This document shows, piece after piece, positions 1 to 6,754 of a stretch of DNA of 64,000 nucleotides (positions within the stretch are counted from its first letter, which is position 1; each line of letters begins with the position of its first letter). Under the pieces are notes generated by a model. The model ran no database searches. It was given only the letters and a program-made list of their open reading frames with translations, and was not told the DNA's origin. The stretch comes from an uncultured Armatimonadota bacterium (GTDB lineage: Bacteria; Armatimonadota; Fimbriimonadia; Fimbriimonadales; Fimbriimonadaceae): contig CAIYLG010000033.1 in the NCBI GenBank assembly GCA_903927025.1, positions 51,659 through 115,658 of the forward strand, read 5' to 3'. The position numbers were made by a program, and so were the translations under genes.

Positions 1-1
1 G

Positions 2-2314
2 CCAGTCCAATTCGCGGGGACAGGTCCGCAGATGGTGGATGGAAGAGTCCTAGTGCCCCTGCGCGGAGTTTTTGAAAAGCTCGGGGCGTACGTTGAGTGG
101 CACCCAGACAAGCGCGAAGTGGTCGCGAGTCGTGGCCAAAACACCGTCGATCTTCAAATCGGCAACCCCAACGCCACCGTCAATGGCCAGGCCGTCACGA
201 TGGACGTCCCCGCTCAGATCCTCGATGGATCCACGATGGTGCCGATTCGATTTGTAAGCGAAGCTATCGGCGCTCAAGTTCGATGGCAGGAGGCCGAGCA
301 GCTGGTGATTATCACCGCCGACCAAGCTCAGGCCGCTCCTCCCGCACCGGTCGAGCCCGCTCAGCCCGCCCCATCTGCCGGCGAGGGCCCCATTCGCATG
401 GCGCGCGTTTCGTACATCGACGGTGGCCTCATCTGGCGGCCAGGCGATGATGTTGATTGGTCTGATGCAGGAACCAATCTCCCTCTCAGACAGGGTGCCG
501 AGCTGTGGCTCAACCCAGGCTCCCGAGCCGAAATCCAGTTTGACGACGGAAGTCTGCTCCGACTCGGAAGCGGCGCTGTAGCCACCCTGCATACAATGTA
601 TTCGGATGATCGAGGTGAGTTCACCGAGATTCGTCTTAACACTGGAACCGCAAGCTTCCGACTCACCAACGGGAATTCCTCTTATCAAATCGATACTCCG
701 TTGGCATCGATCACCGCCTCTGGGCCATCCGGCTTCCGTGTGGATGCTTCCTCCGGCCTTCGACTCACGGTGCGAGATGGTCAGACTCACGTGCAGGGAG
801 AAGCTGGCCAGATTGACGTTGGTCGCGGTGAATTCCTCCGACTAACTGGGCCCAATGCCCGTTATGCTCTTGTTTCTGCCCCTGGTGGGGACGACTGGGA
901 TCGCTTCTGCGACGGTCGAGATCACGTCATCGTCCACCGCTCTTCCTACCTTCCGTCCAACATCGCCATCATGGGCGGCGAACTGGATGGCTATGGCACT
1001 TGGGTCCGAGACCCACAATATGGAAACTGCTGGCGTCCGAACGGTGTCAGCCGAGACTGGGCACCCTATCGTGATGGTCACTGGGTGTGGGTTAGCCCGT
1101 TTGGCTGGACTTGGTGTGGCAACGAGCAGTGGGGCTGGGCTCCGTATCACTACGGCACGTGGTTCCCAAGCTCGAACGGATGGTGCTGGCGCCCGGGTCC
1201 AGCCCAGCAATGCTGGTCCCCCGCCGTCGTGCACTTCAGCACCGATCGCGGATCGATTGCTTGGTGCCCACTGGCCCCATCCGAGGTTCGCTATCCGCCG
1301 GTTGTCTCCGTGAACTTCCGCGTCGGAAATTGGGCGGTGAACTTCGCCATTGGTGGAGCCGCTTGCTACTATCCGGACGGCAGGGACTCCTGTTCGCCTA
1401 GACCTTGGAGAAACTCCGAGATCAACCGAACGACCAACGTTTACAACATCACTCGAGTGACGAACATCACGAACGTGTATGTGAACAACAACGGCTTTGT
1501 CCCCCGCAACTCTCGGGTTGCCGGAGGTGCCACCGTGACTACCACAAGTGGATTCGCGGGAAGAGATCGATTCAATGCTGGTGGTGCCAACGCCACCCAG
1601 ATCTTTACACGCGGCAAGATGTTTGCCTCGCCGACTGAGGGTGGAGCCCGCTATGCTGGCCCGACAAACGTACGGCCGACGGCGCGCTCTTTTAGCCCCA
1701 GTGTTGGATTCTCGGGAGCTCGTCCCAACTCGGCGGTTCTCAACCGACCGGTTATTCGGGCGGCAGCGCCGGCTCGTACGACCGGATGGGTTCAGCCCAT
1801 GCAGGGCGCTCGAAGTCTGCCTGCCGTTGTCCGCGTCCCAACCCGATCCGTTCCACCTCGCACCAATCCTGGTTTCCGAACACCTCCTGTGAACCCGGTT
1901 CACCCGCCGAACCGAAACGTTCCACCGGTAGTGCCAAATCGACCACCTGTGCGAAACGCTCCTCCCGTCATCAACCCGAGGAATCGAGTTCCTGGCAGCT
2001 TCAATCCTAGAGGCACCCCGCCCGTGCCTGTCAACCCCCCAATCGTAAGGCCAAACAACCCTCGACAACCACGTCGACCAGTGGCCCCACCCGTCATCAC
2101 TCCAAGGCAGGTTCCCCCTCCCGCCGTAACCCGAGCCCGCCCAGCTCAGCCGCCGGTCAACACTCGCCCCCGCGTGGTGCCGCCCCCGGTTCAGCCTAGG
2201 CAGACTCCTCCCGCACGAGTGATCCCGCCCAAGCGGGTTCCGCCCCCCAAGGGCAAAACTCCGCCTCGCAAGCCCAACGATAAAGGCAAGAAGGGAGACA
2301 ATACCGGCGGCTAA
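2..2314 (+). CDS. Surface protein with copper-amine-oxidase-like N-terminal, FecR and Trp-rich domains (5' partial)
   Basis: The frame is open to the first base, so the gene starts upstream; codons from base 2 read PVQFAGTGPQMVDGRVLVPL, typical of the copper amine oxidase N-terminal (stalk-type) domain. About 95 residues of that domain are followed by an Ala/Pro linker, a FecR-like beta domain (about nt 390-870), a Trp/Gly/Tyr-rich stretch (about nt 900-1300) resembling the repeats seen after FecR in other secreted bacterial proteins, and a low-complexity Pro/Arg tail of about 200 residues ending in Lys/Gly. The role is probably in the envelope; no catalytic residues are visible. A hairpin lies about 55 bases downstream. 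The domain calls are from sequence pattern; the combined architecture and function are inference. Confidence 0.75.
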   Translation, partial: PVQFAGTGPQMVDGRVLVPLRGVFEKLGAYVEWHPDKREVVASRGQNTVDLQIGNPNATVNGQAVTMDVPAQILDGSTMVPIRFVSEAIGAQVRWQEAEQLVIITADQAQAAPPAPVEPAQPAPSAGEGPIRMARVSYIDGGLIWRPGDDVDWSDAGTNLPLRQGAELWLNPGSRAEIQFDDGSLLRLGSGAVATLHTMYSDDRGEFTEIRLNTGTASFRLTNGNSSYQIDTPLASITASGPSGFRVDASSGLRLTVRDGQTHVQGEAGQIDVGRGEFLRLTGPNARYALVSAPGGDDWDRFCDGRDHVIVHRSSYLPSNIAIMGGELDGYGTWVRDPQYGNCWRPNGVSRDWAPYRDGHWVWVSPFGWTWCGNEQWGWAPYHYGTWFPSSNGWCWRPGPAQQCWSPAVVHFSTDRGSIAWCPLAPSEVRYPPVVSVNFRVGNWAVNFAIGGAACYYPDGRDSCSPRPWRNSEINRTTNVYNITRVTNITNVYVNNNGFVPRNSRVAGGATVTTTSGFAGRDRFNAGGANATQIFTRGKMFASPTEGGARYAGPTNVRPTARSFSPSVGFSGARPNSAVLNRPVIRAAAPARTTGWVQPMQGARSLPAVVRVPTRSVPPRTNPGFRTPPVNPVHPPNRNVPPVVPNRPPVRNAPPVINPRNRVPGSFNPRGTPPVPVNPPIVRPNNPRQPRRPVAPPVITPRQVPPPAVTRARPAQPPVNTRPRVVPPPVQPRQTPPARVIPPKRVPPPKGKTPPRKPNDKGKKGDNTGG

Positions 2315-2369
2315 CGCCGGTTAGGTCCGAACAAACCTTCGAATATTCTGTTGGGATTATCTCTACCAT

Positions 2370-2403
2370 CCCAGGGTTAGCCGCTCAGGCGGCTTACCCT
2401 GGG
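2370..2403. repeat. Palindromic intergenic element, copy 1 of the AGCCGC/GCGGCT type
   Basis: A nested inverted repeat: CCCAGGGT pairs with ACCCTGGG, and AGCCGC with GCGGCT, around a four-base loop. The core 2379-2394 matches 54283-54298 at 15 of 16 bases. It has no T-tract, so it is a dispersed structured element or processing site rather than a clear terminator. Confidence 0.6.
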
Positions 2404-2578
2404 GGAGGCGGCACTCTGAAACACTTAGTCTGCGTCTACCACCCAGCCCCCGCGAAGGCTTACTTCGCCTGTGTTTCTAGCGAAAGTTGCCCTGCCTTAT
2501 ATCCCGATTTACCCTTGATCCCGTGCAATGCCTTGAAATGATGACGGCAATAATGCTTTAGAAGGAATAAGGTGAATC

Positions 2579-3085
2579 ATGCCAACGGACTTCGAATCTG
2601 AATTAGTCTGCCCAGCTTGCGGGGGCAAGAACGACGCTCATGCGGTGTTCTGTCAAAACCCCAAGTGCCATAAGGCCTTAGGTGAATTTCGGTATGCCCT
2701 TGAGGAGTTGGGGAGGCAGAGCTTGTGGCACGAGGCTCTGGTCACGAAGATCGCTGGCTTCATTGGTAAGCCGCACTTTGTCGTGATTCACATTGTGTGG
2801 ATCGGAGCTTGGATCGCTCTGAACACCGGCATCTTCATGATCGGTCGCACCTTTGACGCCTATCCATTCGGCTTGCTAGCCTTGGCTTTGTCAATTGAGG
2901 CGGTGCTGATCACGAGCATCCTCATCATCAGCAACAGTGGCCAGTCGAACCTCGCGAACACGCGCGCTACCCTGGACTATGAAGTCAATGTGCAGACGTA
3001 CAGGGAAATCCAGCACATTCAGCAAACATTGGAAATGATCAGCGAGCGATTGAGTCTGCTTGAAAGCAGGCAAAGCGGTTCGTAG
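2579..3085 (+). CDS. Zinc-ribbon DUF1003 membrane protein
   Basis: A protein of 168 residues. The N-terminus has a zinc-ribbon-like cysteine set (CPAC at 11-14, then C25 and C30). The rest matches DUF1003: two hydrophobic segments (about 65-85 and 95-118) separated by a short loop with FDAYPFGLL, followed by an Asn/Gln-rich stretch and a C-terminal helix (about 130-165) likely to form a coiled coil. The start is ATG with an AAGG-type ribosome site about 10 bases upstream. DUF1003 proteins are small inner-membrane proteins of unknown function; the added zinc ribbon suggests interaction with another protein or nucleic acid, which is inference. Confidence 0.8.
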   Translation: MPTDFESELVCPACGGKNDAHAVFCQNPKCHKALGEFRYALEELGRQSLWHEALVTKIAGFIGKPHFVVIHIVWIGAWIALNTGIFMIGRTFDAYPFGLLALALSIEAVLITSILIISNSGQSNLANTRATLDYEVNVQTYREIQHIQQTLEMISERLSLLESRQSGS

Positions 3086-3168
3086 CGAGCGAAGGGCCTG
3101 GATAAAAGTCCGGGCAGCAAGAGTGTTGAAACTGGCACTGTCCGGATAGTTGGCACCTGAAGGAGTGC

Positions 3169-3204
3169 GGCCTTCAACGCGGGACTTGAGGCCTTTGTTT
3201 TGTT
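3169..3204 (+). terminator. Probable rho-independent terminator after the DUF1003 gene
   Basis: GGCCTTCAA pairs with TTGAGGCC with one bulged T and an eight-base loop, followed by TTTGTTTTGTT. It lies 84 bases after the DUF1003 stop, in the right orientation, and also before the 3' end of the opposing gene at 3240. Confidence 0.5.
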
Positions 3205-3239
3205 GCTTGGCAGGCGGAGCCAAGCGATCTCGAGCGCGC

Positions 3240-3521
3240 TCACTTGCGATCGCGGAAGTGTAATTCAATCGCCTCTATGGCGGAAGCAATCCAGTCGGCA
3301 TCTCGGTTGGTGGCTACTTTTAGCCAGAAGCGCTGTTTGGACGGCCACCACGTTGCCTCTAGGGTTCCTTTGACTCTGTGTTTGGAGATATGCCAGTGCT
3401 GGGCTCCGGGGTAGGAGGCGAGCTTCGTCGATGGGCCTAGGGTTGCGTCGACCTGCTCGCAGACATGCTCAAGCTGCTTGGTGGGGTCCTGCGGCGGATA
3501 GGTGAGGTCGACGGCTCTCAT
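3240..3521 (-). CDS. Small protein of unknown function, coupled to upstream gene
   Basis: A 93-residue soluble, Trp-rich protein; I do not recognise the family. The start is chosen at ATG 3521 because it overlaps the stop of the upstream gene in an ATGA arrangement, which predicts translational coupling; a longer frame to 3563 exists but would overlap the neighbour more deeply. The composition (WHISKH, WWPSKQRFWLK) suggests a compact alpha/beta fold. With its partner at 3518-3952 it may form a two-subunit unit, which is inference from overlap only. Confidence 0.6.
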   Translation of the reverse strand: MRAVDLTYPPQDPTKQLEHVCEQVDATLGPSTKLASYPGAQHWHISKHRVKGTLEATWWPSKQRFWLKVATNRDADWIASAIEAIELHFRDRK

Positions 3522-3952
3522 CCCGTTTCGGTTTCCCCCAGCAAGTGTGGCTCGCCCGTCCACTTCAGATCACAAGATTCTCCAGAGACGAAAATACAGG
3601 TGTTCCACGAGCCGATGTAGAGAGCCTGGGAGCAATTGCCTTTGGGCAGTACGCTCAGCTTCTCTCCGTATCGGTCGTCAATGGGGCCGTTGTTAGAGAT
3701 GCAAACGGTGTCGGGCTCCGTGTAAGGGTAGACCGGGTGAGGTGGCTCGATGGCGAGGAAGTCCAAACCCCGAATCGTGATCGTCGCCTTTCGATAGCGC
3801 TCTCGAACGACGGGGTCCTTGGAGTTGAGATCGCCAATCCACAGATCGATCTCAAACGTTGCGACGCGAAGGACGTAGTCGACCGAGATGCCGCTGATCT
3901 CACCATCGTGGACGCCGTTGGGAAGGCTGTTCTCAAGTTCTTCGAACGTCAT
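3518..3952 (-). CDS. Small protein of unknown function, first gene of overlapping pair
   Basis: A 144-residue acidic protein. The start at ATG 3952 (MTFEELENSL) is preferred over the longer frame to 4156, which would read far into the metallophosphoesterase gene. The N-terminal pattern NGVHDGEISGISVDY followed by a beta-strand-rich body (EIDLWIGDL, ATITIRGLDF, EPPHPVYPY) resembles small uncharacterised bacterial proteins, some found in immunity-like contexts, but I cannot name a family. Its stop overlaps the start of the 3240-3521 gene by four bases. It lies 31 bases after the metallophosphoesterase stop, so the three may be co-transcribed. Confidence 0.6.
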   Translation of the reverse strand: MTFEELENSLPNGVHDGEISGISVDYVLRVATFEIDLWIGDLNSKDPVVRERYRKATITIRGLDFLAIEPPHPVYPYTEPDTVCISNNGPIDDRYGEKLSVLPKGNCSQALYIGSWNTCIFVSGESCDLKWTGEPHLLGETETG

Positions 3953-3983
3953 CGTGTTCGACTTTACTTCAGTGCCTGCCCAC

Positions 3984-4910
3984 CTAGTCCCGCTGAACCC
4001 AACCCCAGGGGATGTATTGCTCCTGGAAGGTGCCGTCGGAATGAAGGTCCAGCACGCGGTAGCCAGGGGGGAAACCGTTGTTGGGGCCCTTCCACCAAGA
4101 GCCGCAGACAGCGCCTCCGCACAGGTAGGTGACGCCTCGCCAATCCACGCGGTCAACTTCGTGAACGTGTCCGCTGAGGGCCAGCTTCACGTTTGGATGC
4201 TGACCAAATAGCTCCATCACCGCGTTCACATTCTTGGTCATCACATTGCCGCCGACATTCCACTCGCCGCTCTTCGCATCGTATCCGCCGGCAAGCCCAG
4301 TGACGGAGAGGAGCGGGATGTGGGAGACCACTACCGTGGGCTTATGAGTTCCAGACAGATCTTCCTTGAGCCAATCCAGTTGCTCTTGGTCGACAAAGCC
4401 GTTGTAGCCGTCGGGAGTGAGGAGGACGTTGTCCAGCATCACAAAGTGCCAGTCGGCATGGTCGAAGCTGTGATAGGTGCGCGAGTAGCCAAAGGCATCC
4501 ATGAACCACTTTTTGGCCCACTGTCCTTCGTCACCTGATGTGTGGCTCTTGGCCCTATCGATGCCCCAGATATCGTGGTTTCCGATGGCGTGGTGAATCG
4601 GAAGGTCGGTGCCATCGTGAAGCGTCTTTTTATAAAGGTCCCACTGAAGTTGGGTCCGCGACCTATTAGCCGACCAGGCGTCCATCACCATGTCGCCCCC
4701 AACGAGCACCAATTCCGGCCGCCGACTGAGAGACATCATGTGGTGCCATGCCTTCACAGATCCCTCCACCGCGTGAAGCTCTGGCTGGATGTGGAAGTCG
4801 GTCATGTGGGCGACCCGTAACGGCCGCTTTGCCGTCGCCGCCGCGAGGGCAGGCAACGGCAACAGTGACGCGGCCCCGGCCGCCAAGAGGTCCCGTCTGG
4901 AAATTGGCAT
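3984..4910 (-). CDS. Secreted calcineurin-like metallophosphoesterase
   Basis: A 308-residue protein with a Tat-type signal (SRRDLLAAGAA, residues 4-14, then a hydrophobic stretch to about 25). Calcineurin-like metal-binding motifs are in order: DFH 38-40, GGD 71-73, GNHD 110-113, H197 in VVVSHIP, and GHVH 247-250. The family hydrolyses phosphoesters with a two-metal centre; the substrate cannot be told. Tat export implies that it folds and loads metal in the cytoplasm. The start codon lies in one arm of an 8-bp inverted repeat (4908-4928). Two small unknown genes follow closely downstream. Confidence 0.88.
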   Translation of the reverse strand: MPISRRDLLAAGAASLLPLPALAAATAKRPLRVAHMTDFHIQPELHAVEGSVKAWHHMMSLSRRPELVLVGGDMVMDAWSANRSRTQLQWDLYKKTLHDGTDLPIHHAIGNHDIWGIDRAKSHTSGDEGQWAKKWFMDAFGYSRTYHSFDHADWHFVMLDNVLLTPDGYNGFVDQEQLDWLKEDLSGTHKPTVVVSHIPLLSVTGLAGGYDAKSGEWNVGGNVMTKNVNAVMELFGQHPNVKLALSGHVHEVDRVDWRGVTYLCGGAVCGSWWKGPNNGFPPGYRVLDLHSDGTFQEQYIPWGWVQRD

Positions 4911-4928
4911 TGATAGAGTTTATCAATG
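4908..4928 (-). promoter_or_regulatory. Inverted repeat over the metallophosphoesterase start codon
   Basis: CATTGATA (4908-4915) and TATCAATG (4921-4928) are perfect 8-bp inverted repeats with a five-base spacer. On the minus strand the ATG of the gene is within the 3' arm, so an mRNA hairpin could mask initiation; as DNA it could equally be an operator. No Shine-Dalgarno sequence is visible upstream. Confidence 0.35.
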
Positions 4929-4952
4929 AAAGCCAGACGTTAACAAAGCAAC

Positions 4953-5645
4953 CTACATGGCAGTCTTTTTAGGCAGCTCCAGCTCATGGAAGAACTCTTT
5001 CGCTTTGGCGGCGAAGTCGTGTTCGGTCATGTGGCTGATGTCGCAGATCTGTTTATCGACAATTCGGGATGCGAGATCTTTGTGGTGGTGGCTCATCAGC
5101 TCAGTCGTGAAATGGTCCATTTCACTGCTTGCGCCAGTCCCGTCACCCATCAACAGGATTCGGCCCGCGGATTCAAGCTTGGCTGCAAGCGCCTCATGGA
5201 AAAGCTTTCGCAGTGGACCCTGTTTGCCACCGGAGTCCCCCATCGGGTTGTGAACCTGCTGGTCGTGACCGCTCGGATCGAGAGGTACCAGCATTTCGGG
5301 TTCACTGCCCTCCGCTCCAGCGCGGTAGATCCTAGCGCCTGCGTGGTCGAGAACTACGAGAACATCTCGGCGAGCGTCCAACGGAGACTGAGGTACCAGT
5401 TCGCTGGCCTGCAGGAAGTGTCGAAGCCGGAATACATCATCCACATCCAGGTCTTTCTCTTTGCGATGGAGGGTGAGCGTCTGGCCGTTCCGGGTGAACT
5501 TAAGCTTATTGTTCTCCTGCTCTTCCAGCATCCCCAGGTGGTTGAAGATGTTGATGATGCCTGTCCACTCAAGGTTATGGGCCACCGGGTGGATGAAGAT
5601 CAGATTGTAGGTTGCCTGGTCGGCATGGGAAAGTGTGGAATGCAT
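4953..5645 (-). CDS. Possible bacterial archaeo-eukaryotic release-factor-like (baeRF) protein
   Basis: A 230-residue soluble protein with a strong ribosome site (GAGGAG, seven bases before ATG 5645). The C-terminal half has the layout of eRF1-like domains: a strand with VLVVLDHAGARIY, a basic/Gly linker (GGKQGPLRKLF), RILLMGDGTGASS, and a final HKDLASRIVDKQ-type helix. This pattern recalls the bacterial eRF1 homologues called baeRF; the N-terminal 90 residues are unlike anything I recognise. No GGQ motif is visible, so peptide-release activity is not supported. A role in ribosome interaction is inference. It is transcribed with or after the DUF1080 gene, 163 bases upstream. Confidence 0.5.
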   Translation of the reverse strand: MHSTLSHADQATYNLIFIHPVAHNLEWTGIINIFNHLGMLEEQENNKLKFTRNGQTLTLHRKEKDLDVDDVFRLRHFLQASELVPQSPLDARRDVLVVLDHAGARIYRAGAEGSEPEMLVPLDPSGHDQQVHNPMGDSGGKQGPLRKLFHEALAAKLESAGRILLMGDGTGASSEMDHFTTELMSHHHKDLASRIVDKQICDISHMTEHDFAAKAKEFFHELELPKKTAM

Positions 5646-5720
5646 TTGCGGTCTCCTCGAAAGCGCCCCGCAATCCCACCTTTCGCAGTCAGCTCAGATG
5701 CTGGGTGCCACTGTCGAAGG

Positions 5721-5783
5721 ATCGTGAAGCGTGCCCATCATTGGGACCTTCGAAGAAAGGTCAGGGTTCCCCCGCTTCACGAT
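5721..5783. repeat. Long-spaced inverted repeat between genes
   Basis: ATCGTGAAGCG (5721-5731) is repeated inverted as CGCTTCACGAT (5773-5783), 11 of 11 bases, with a smaller ACCTT/AAGGT hairpin inside. It lies between the DUF1080 stop and the start of the 4953-5645 gene, so it could end the first transcript or regulate the second. Confidence 0.4.
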
Positions 5784-5808
5784 TGTTTGAAAAGGGGTCA
5801 AGTGCCGC

Positions 5809-6714
5809 TTACCGGCGCTTCCAAAGGATGATGTTTCGGAAGTCGATGGGCCCATGGTCTCCCTGCAGCTTGATAGGACCGGGAGCGGCCTCATCAGGGT
5901 CCAGCGCACCGCCGGTCGGACCTGGGATCTCCTGATTTTCAATGATCTTGATGCCGTTGAGCGTCACCGACACGGTTCGGCCAACGAGAACGATGTCCAT
6001 CGTCTGCCACTCGCCAGCGGGCTTGGCAGCGTTGACGCGAGGAGTGATGAGACCATAGAGTCCGCCGATGTGCTCATCATCGGCAGGAAGCCCATAAGCA
6101 TCGTCAATCTGAACTTCGTATCGCCCTCGAAGGTAGATGCCGCTGTTGCTGTCCTTGGGATACCGAAACTCAGCATGAAGCTTGAAGTCCTTTACAAGCT
6201 CCTTGCTGTTGATGTCATGGCGGGGCGCTTTATCACGCAACATCCCGTCTTCCAGACTCCAGCCCTCGGTCGGAACCCAATTGGTGTCCAGCGCTTTGCC
6301 AATCAGCCGTTGGCCAGGCCCCCAGGAAATCGGCCCGGTCACGGGAAGGTCTGGCGCTGGCCCCCCTGAAACGGTGCAGCCGTCGAATACCGGACCCGAA
6401 AGCACTCCCTCCAGCTTTTTCCCGACCAAGTGTCCATCAAATTTCAGGCTCCCCTTGTCGGACTCCCACTGGGCAGGGATGGCAAAGTGGATTCCGGTGT
6501 CGTCGCTGATCACTTCTGAAACAGGCCGAGCACTGCCAAAGGAGCACATAAATCGGCCCACAAGGGCGTTGCGGCCCGATGCTCTGACCTCGAGCCAGCC
6601 CACGGATTTGCGGGTGCCTCGTAGGATGGTGAGGTCCCATCGCCCGATAATCGGGTCTTTGCGGACACCTTGGAGGTGCAGAGATGCGATCGCGAGCGCG
6701 GCGACAGTGAACAT
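5809..6714 (-). CDS. DUF1080 (3-keto-disaccharide hydrolase domain) secreted protein
   Basis: A 301-residue protein with a short hydrophobic leader (MFTVAALAIASLHLQG). Residues about 20-125 form a beta-rich domain; residues about 130-300 match DUF1080, a concanavalin-like lectin/glucanase fold, including NSGIYLRGRYEVQIDD, the AKPAGEWQTMDI stretch and GPIKLQGDHGPIDFRNI near the end. Some members hydrolyse 3-keto-glycosides; others only bind carbohydrate. It fits the carbohydrate-degrading theme of the window, but no sugar oxidase is next to it. Family assignment is firm; the activity is not. Confidence 0.88.
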   Translation of the reverse strand: MFTVAALAIASLHLQGVRKDPIIGRWDLTILRGTRKSVGWLEVRASGRNALVGRFMCSFGSARPVSEVISDDTGIHFAIPAQWESDKGSLKFDGHLVGKKLEGVLSGPVFDGCTVSGGPAPDLPVTGPISWGPGQRLIGKALDTNWVPTEGWSLEDGMLRDKAPRHDINSKELVKDFKLHAEFRYPKDSNSGIYLRGRYEVQIDDAYGLPADDEHIGGLYGLITPRVNAAKPAGEWQTMDIVLVGRTVSVTLNGIKIIENQEIPGPTGGALDPDEAAPGPIKLQGDHGPIDFRNIILWKRR

Positions 6715-6754
6715 GACTCAACAATACTAGAAGATTCAGCTCAAACCCGCCTTA

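Noticed and set aside
842..2068. Long minus-strand frame (408 codons) inside the FecR/Trp-rich gene
   Set aside because: Arg/Ser-rich composition without any domain; it mirrors the Pro/Arg-coding plus strand and is a shadow of a high-GC gene.
4986..5831. Plus-strand frame of 281 codons opposite the eRF1-like gene
   Set aside because: It is antisense to a gene with a strong ribosome site and shows no domain pattern.
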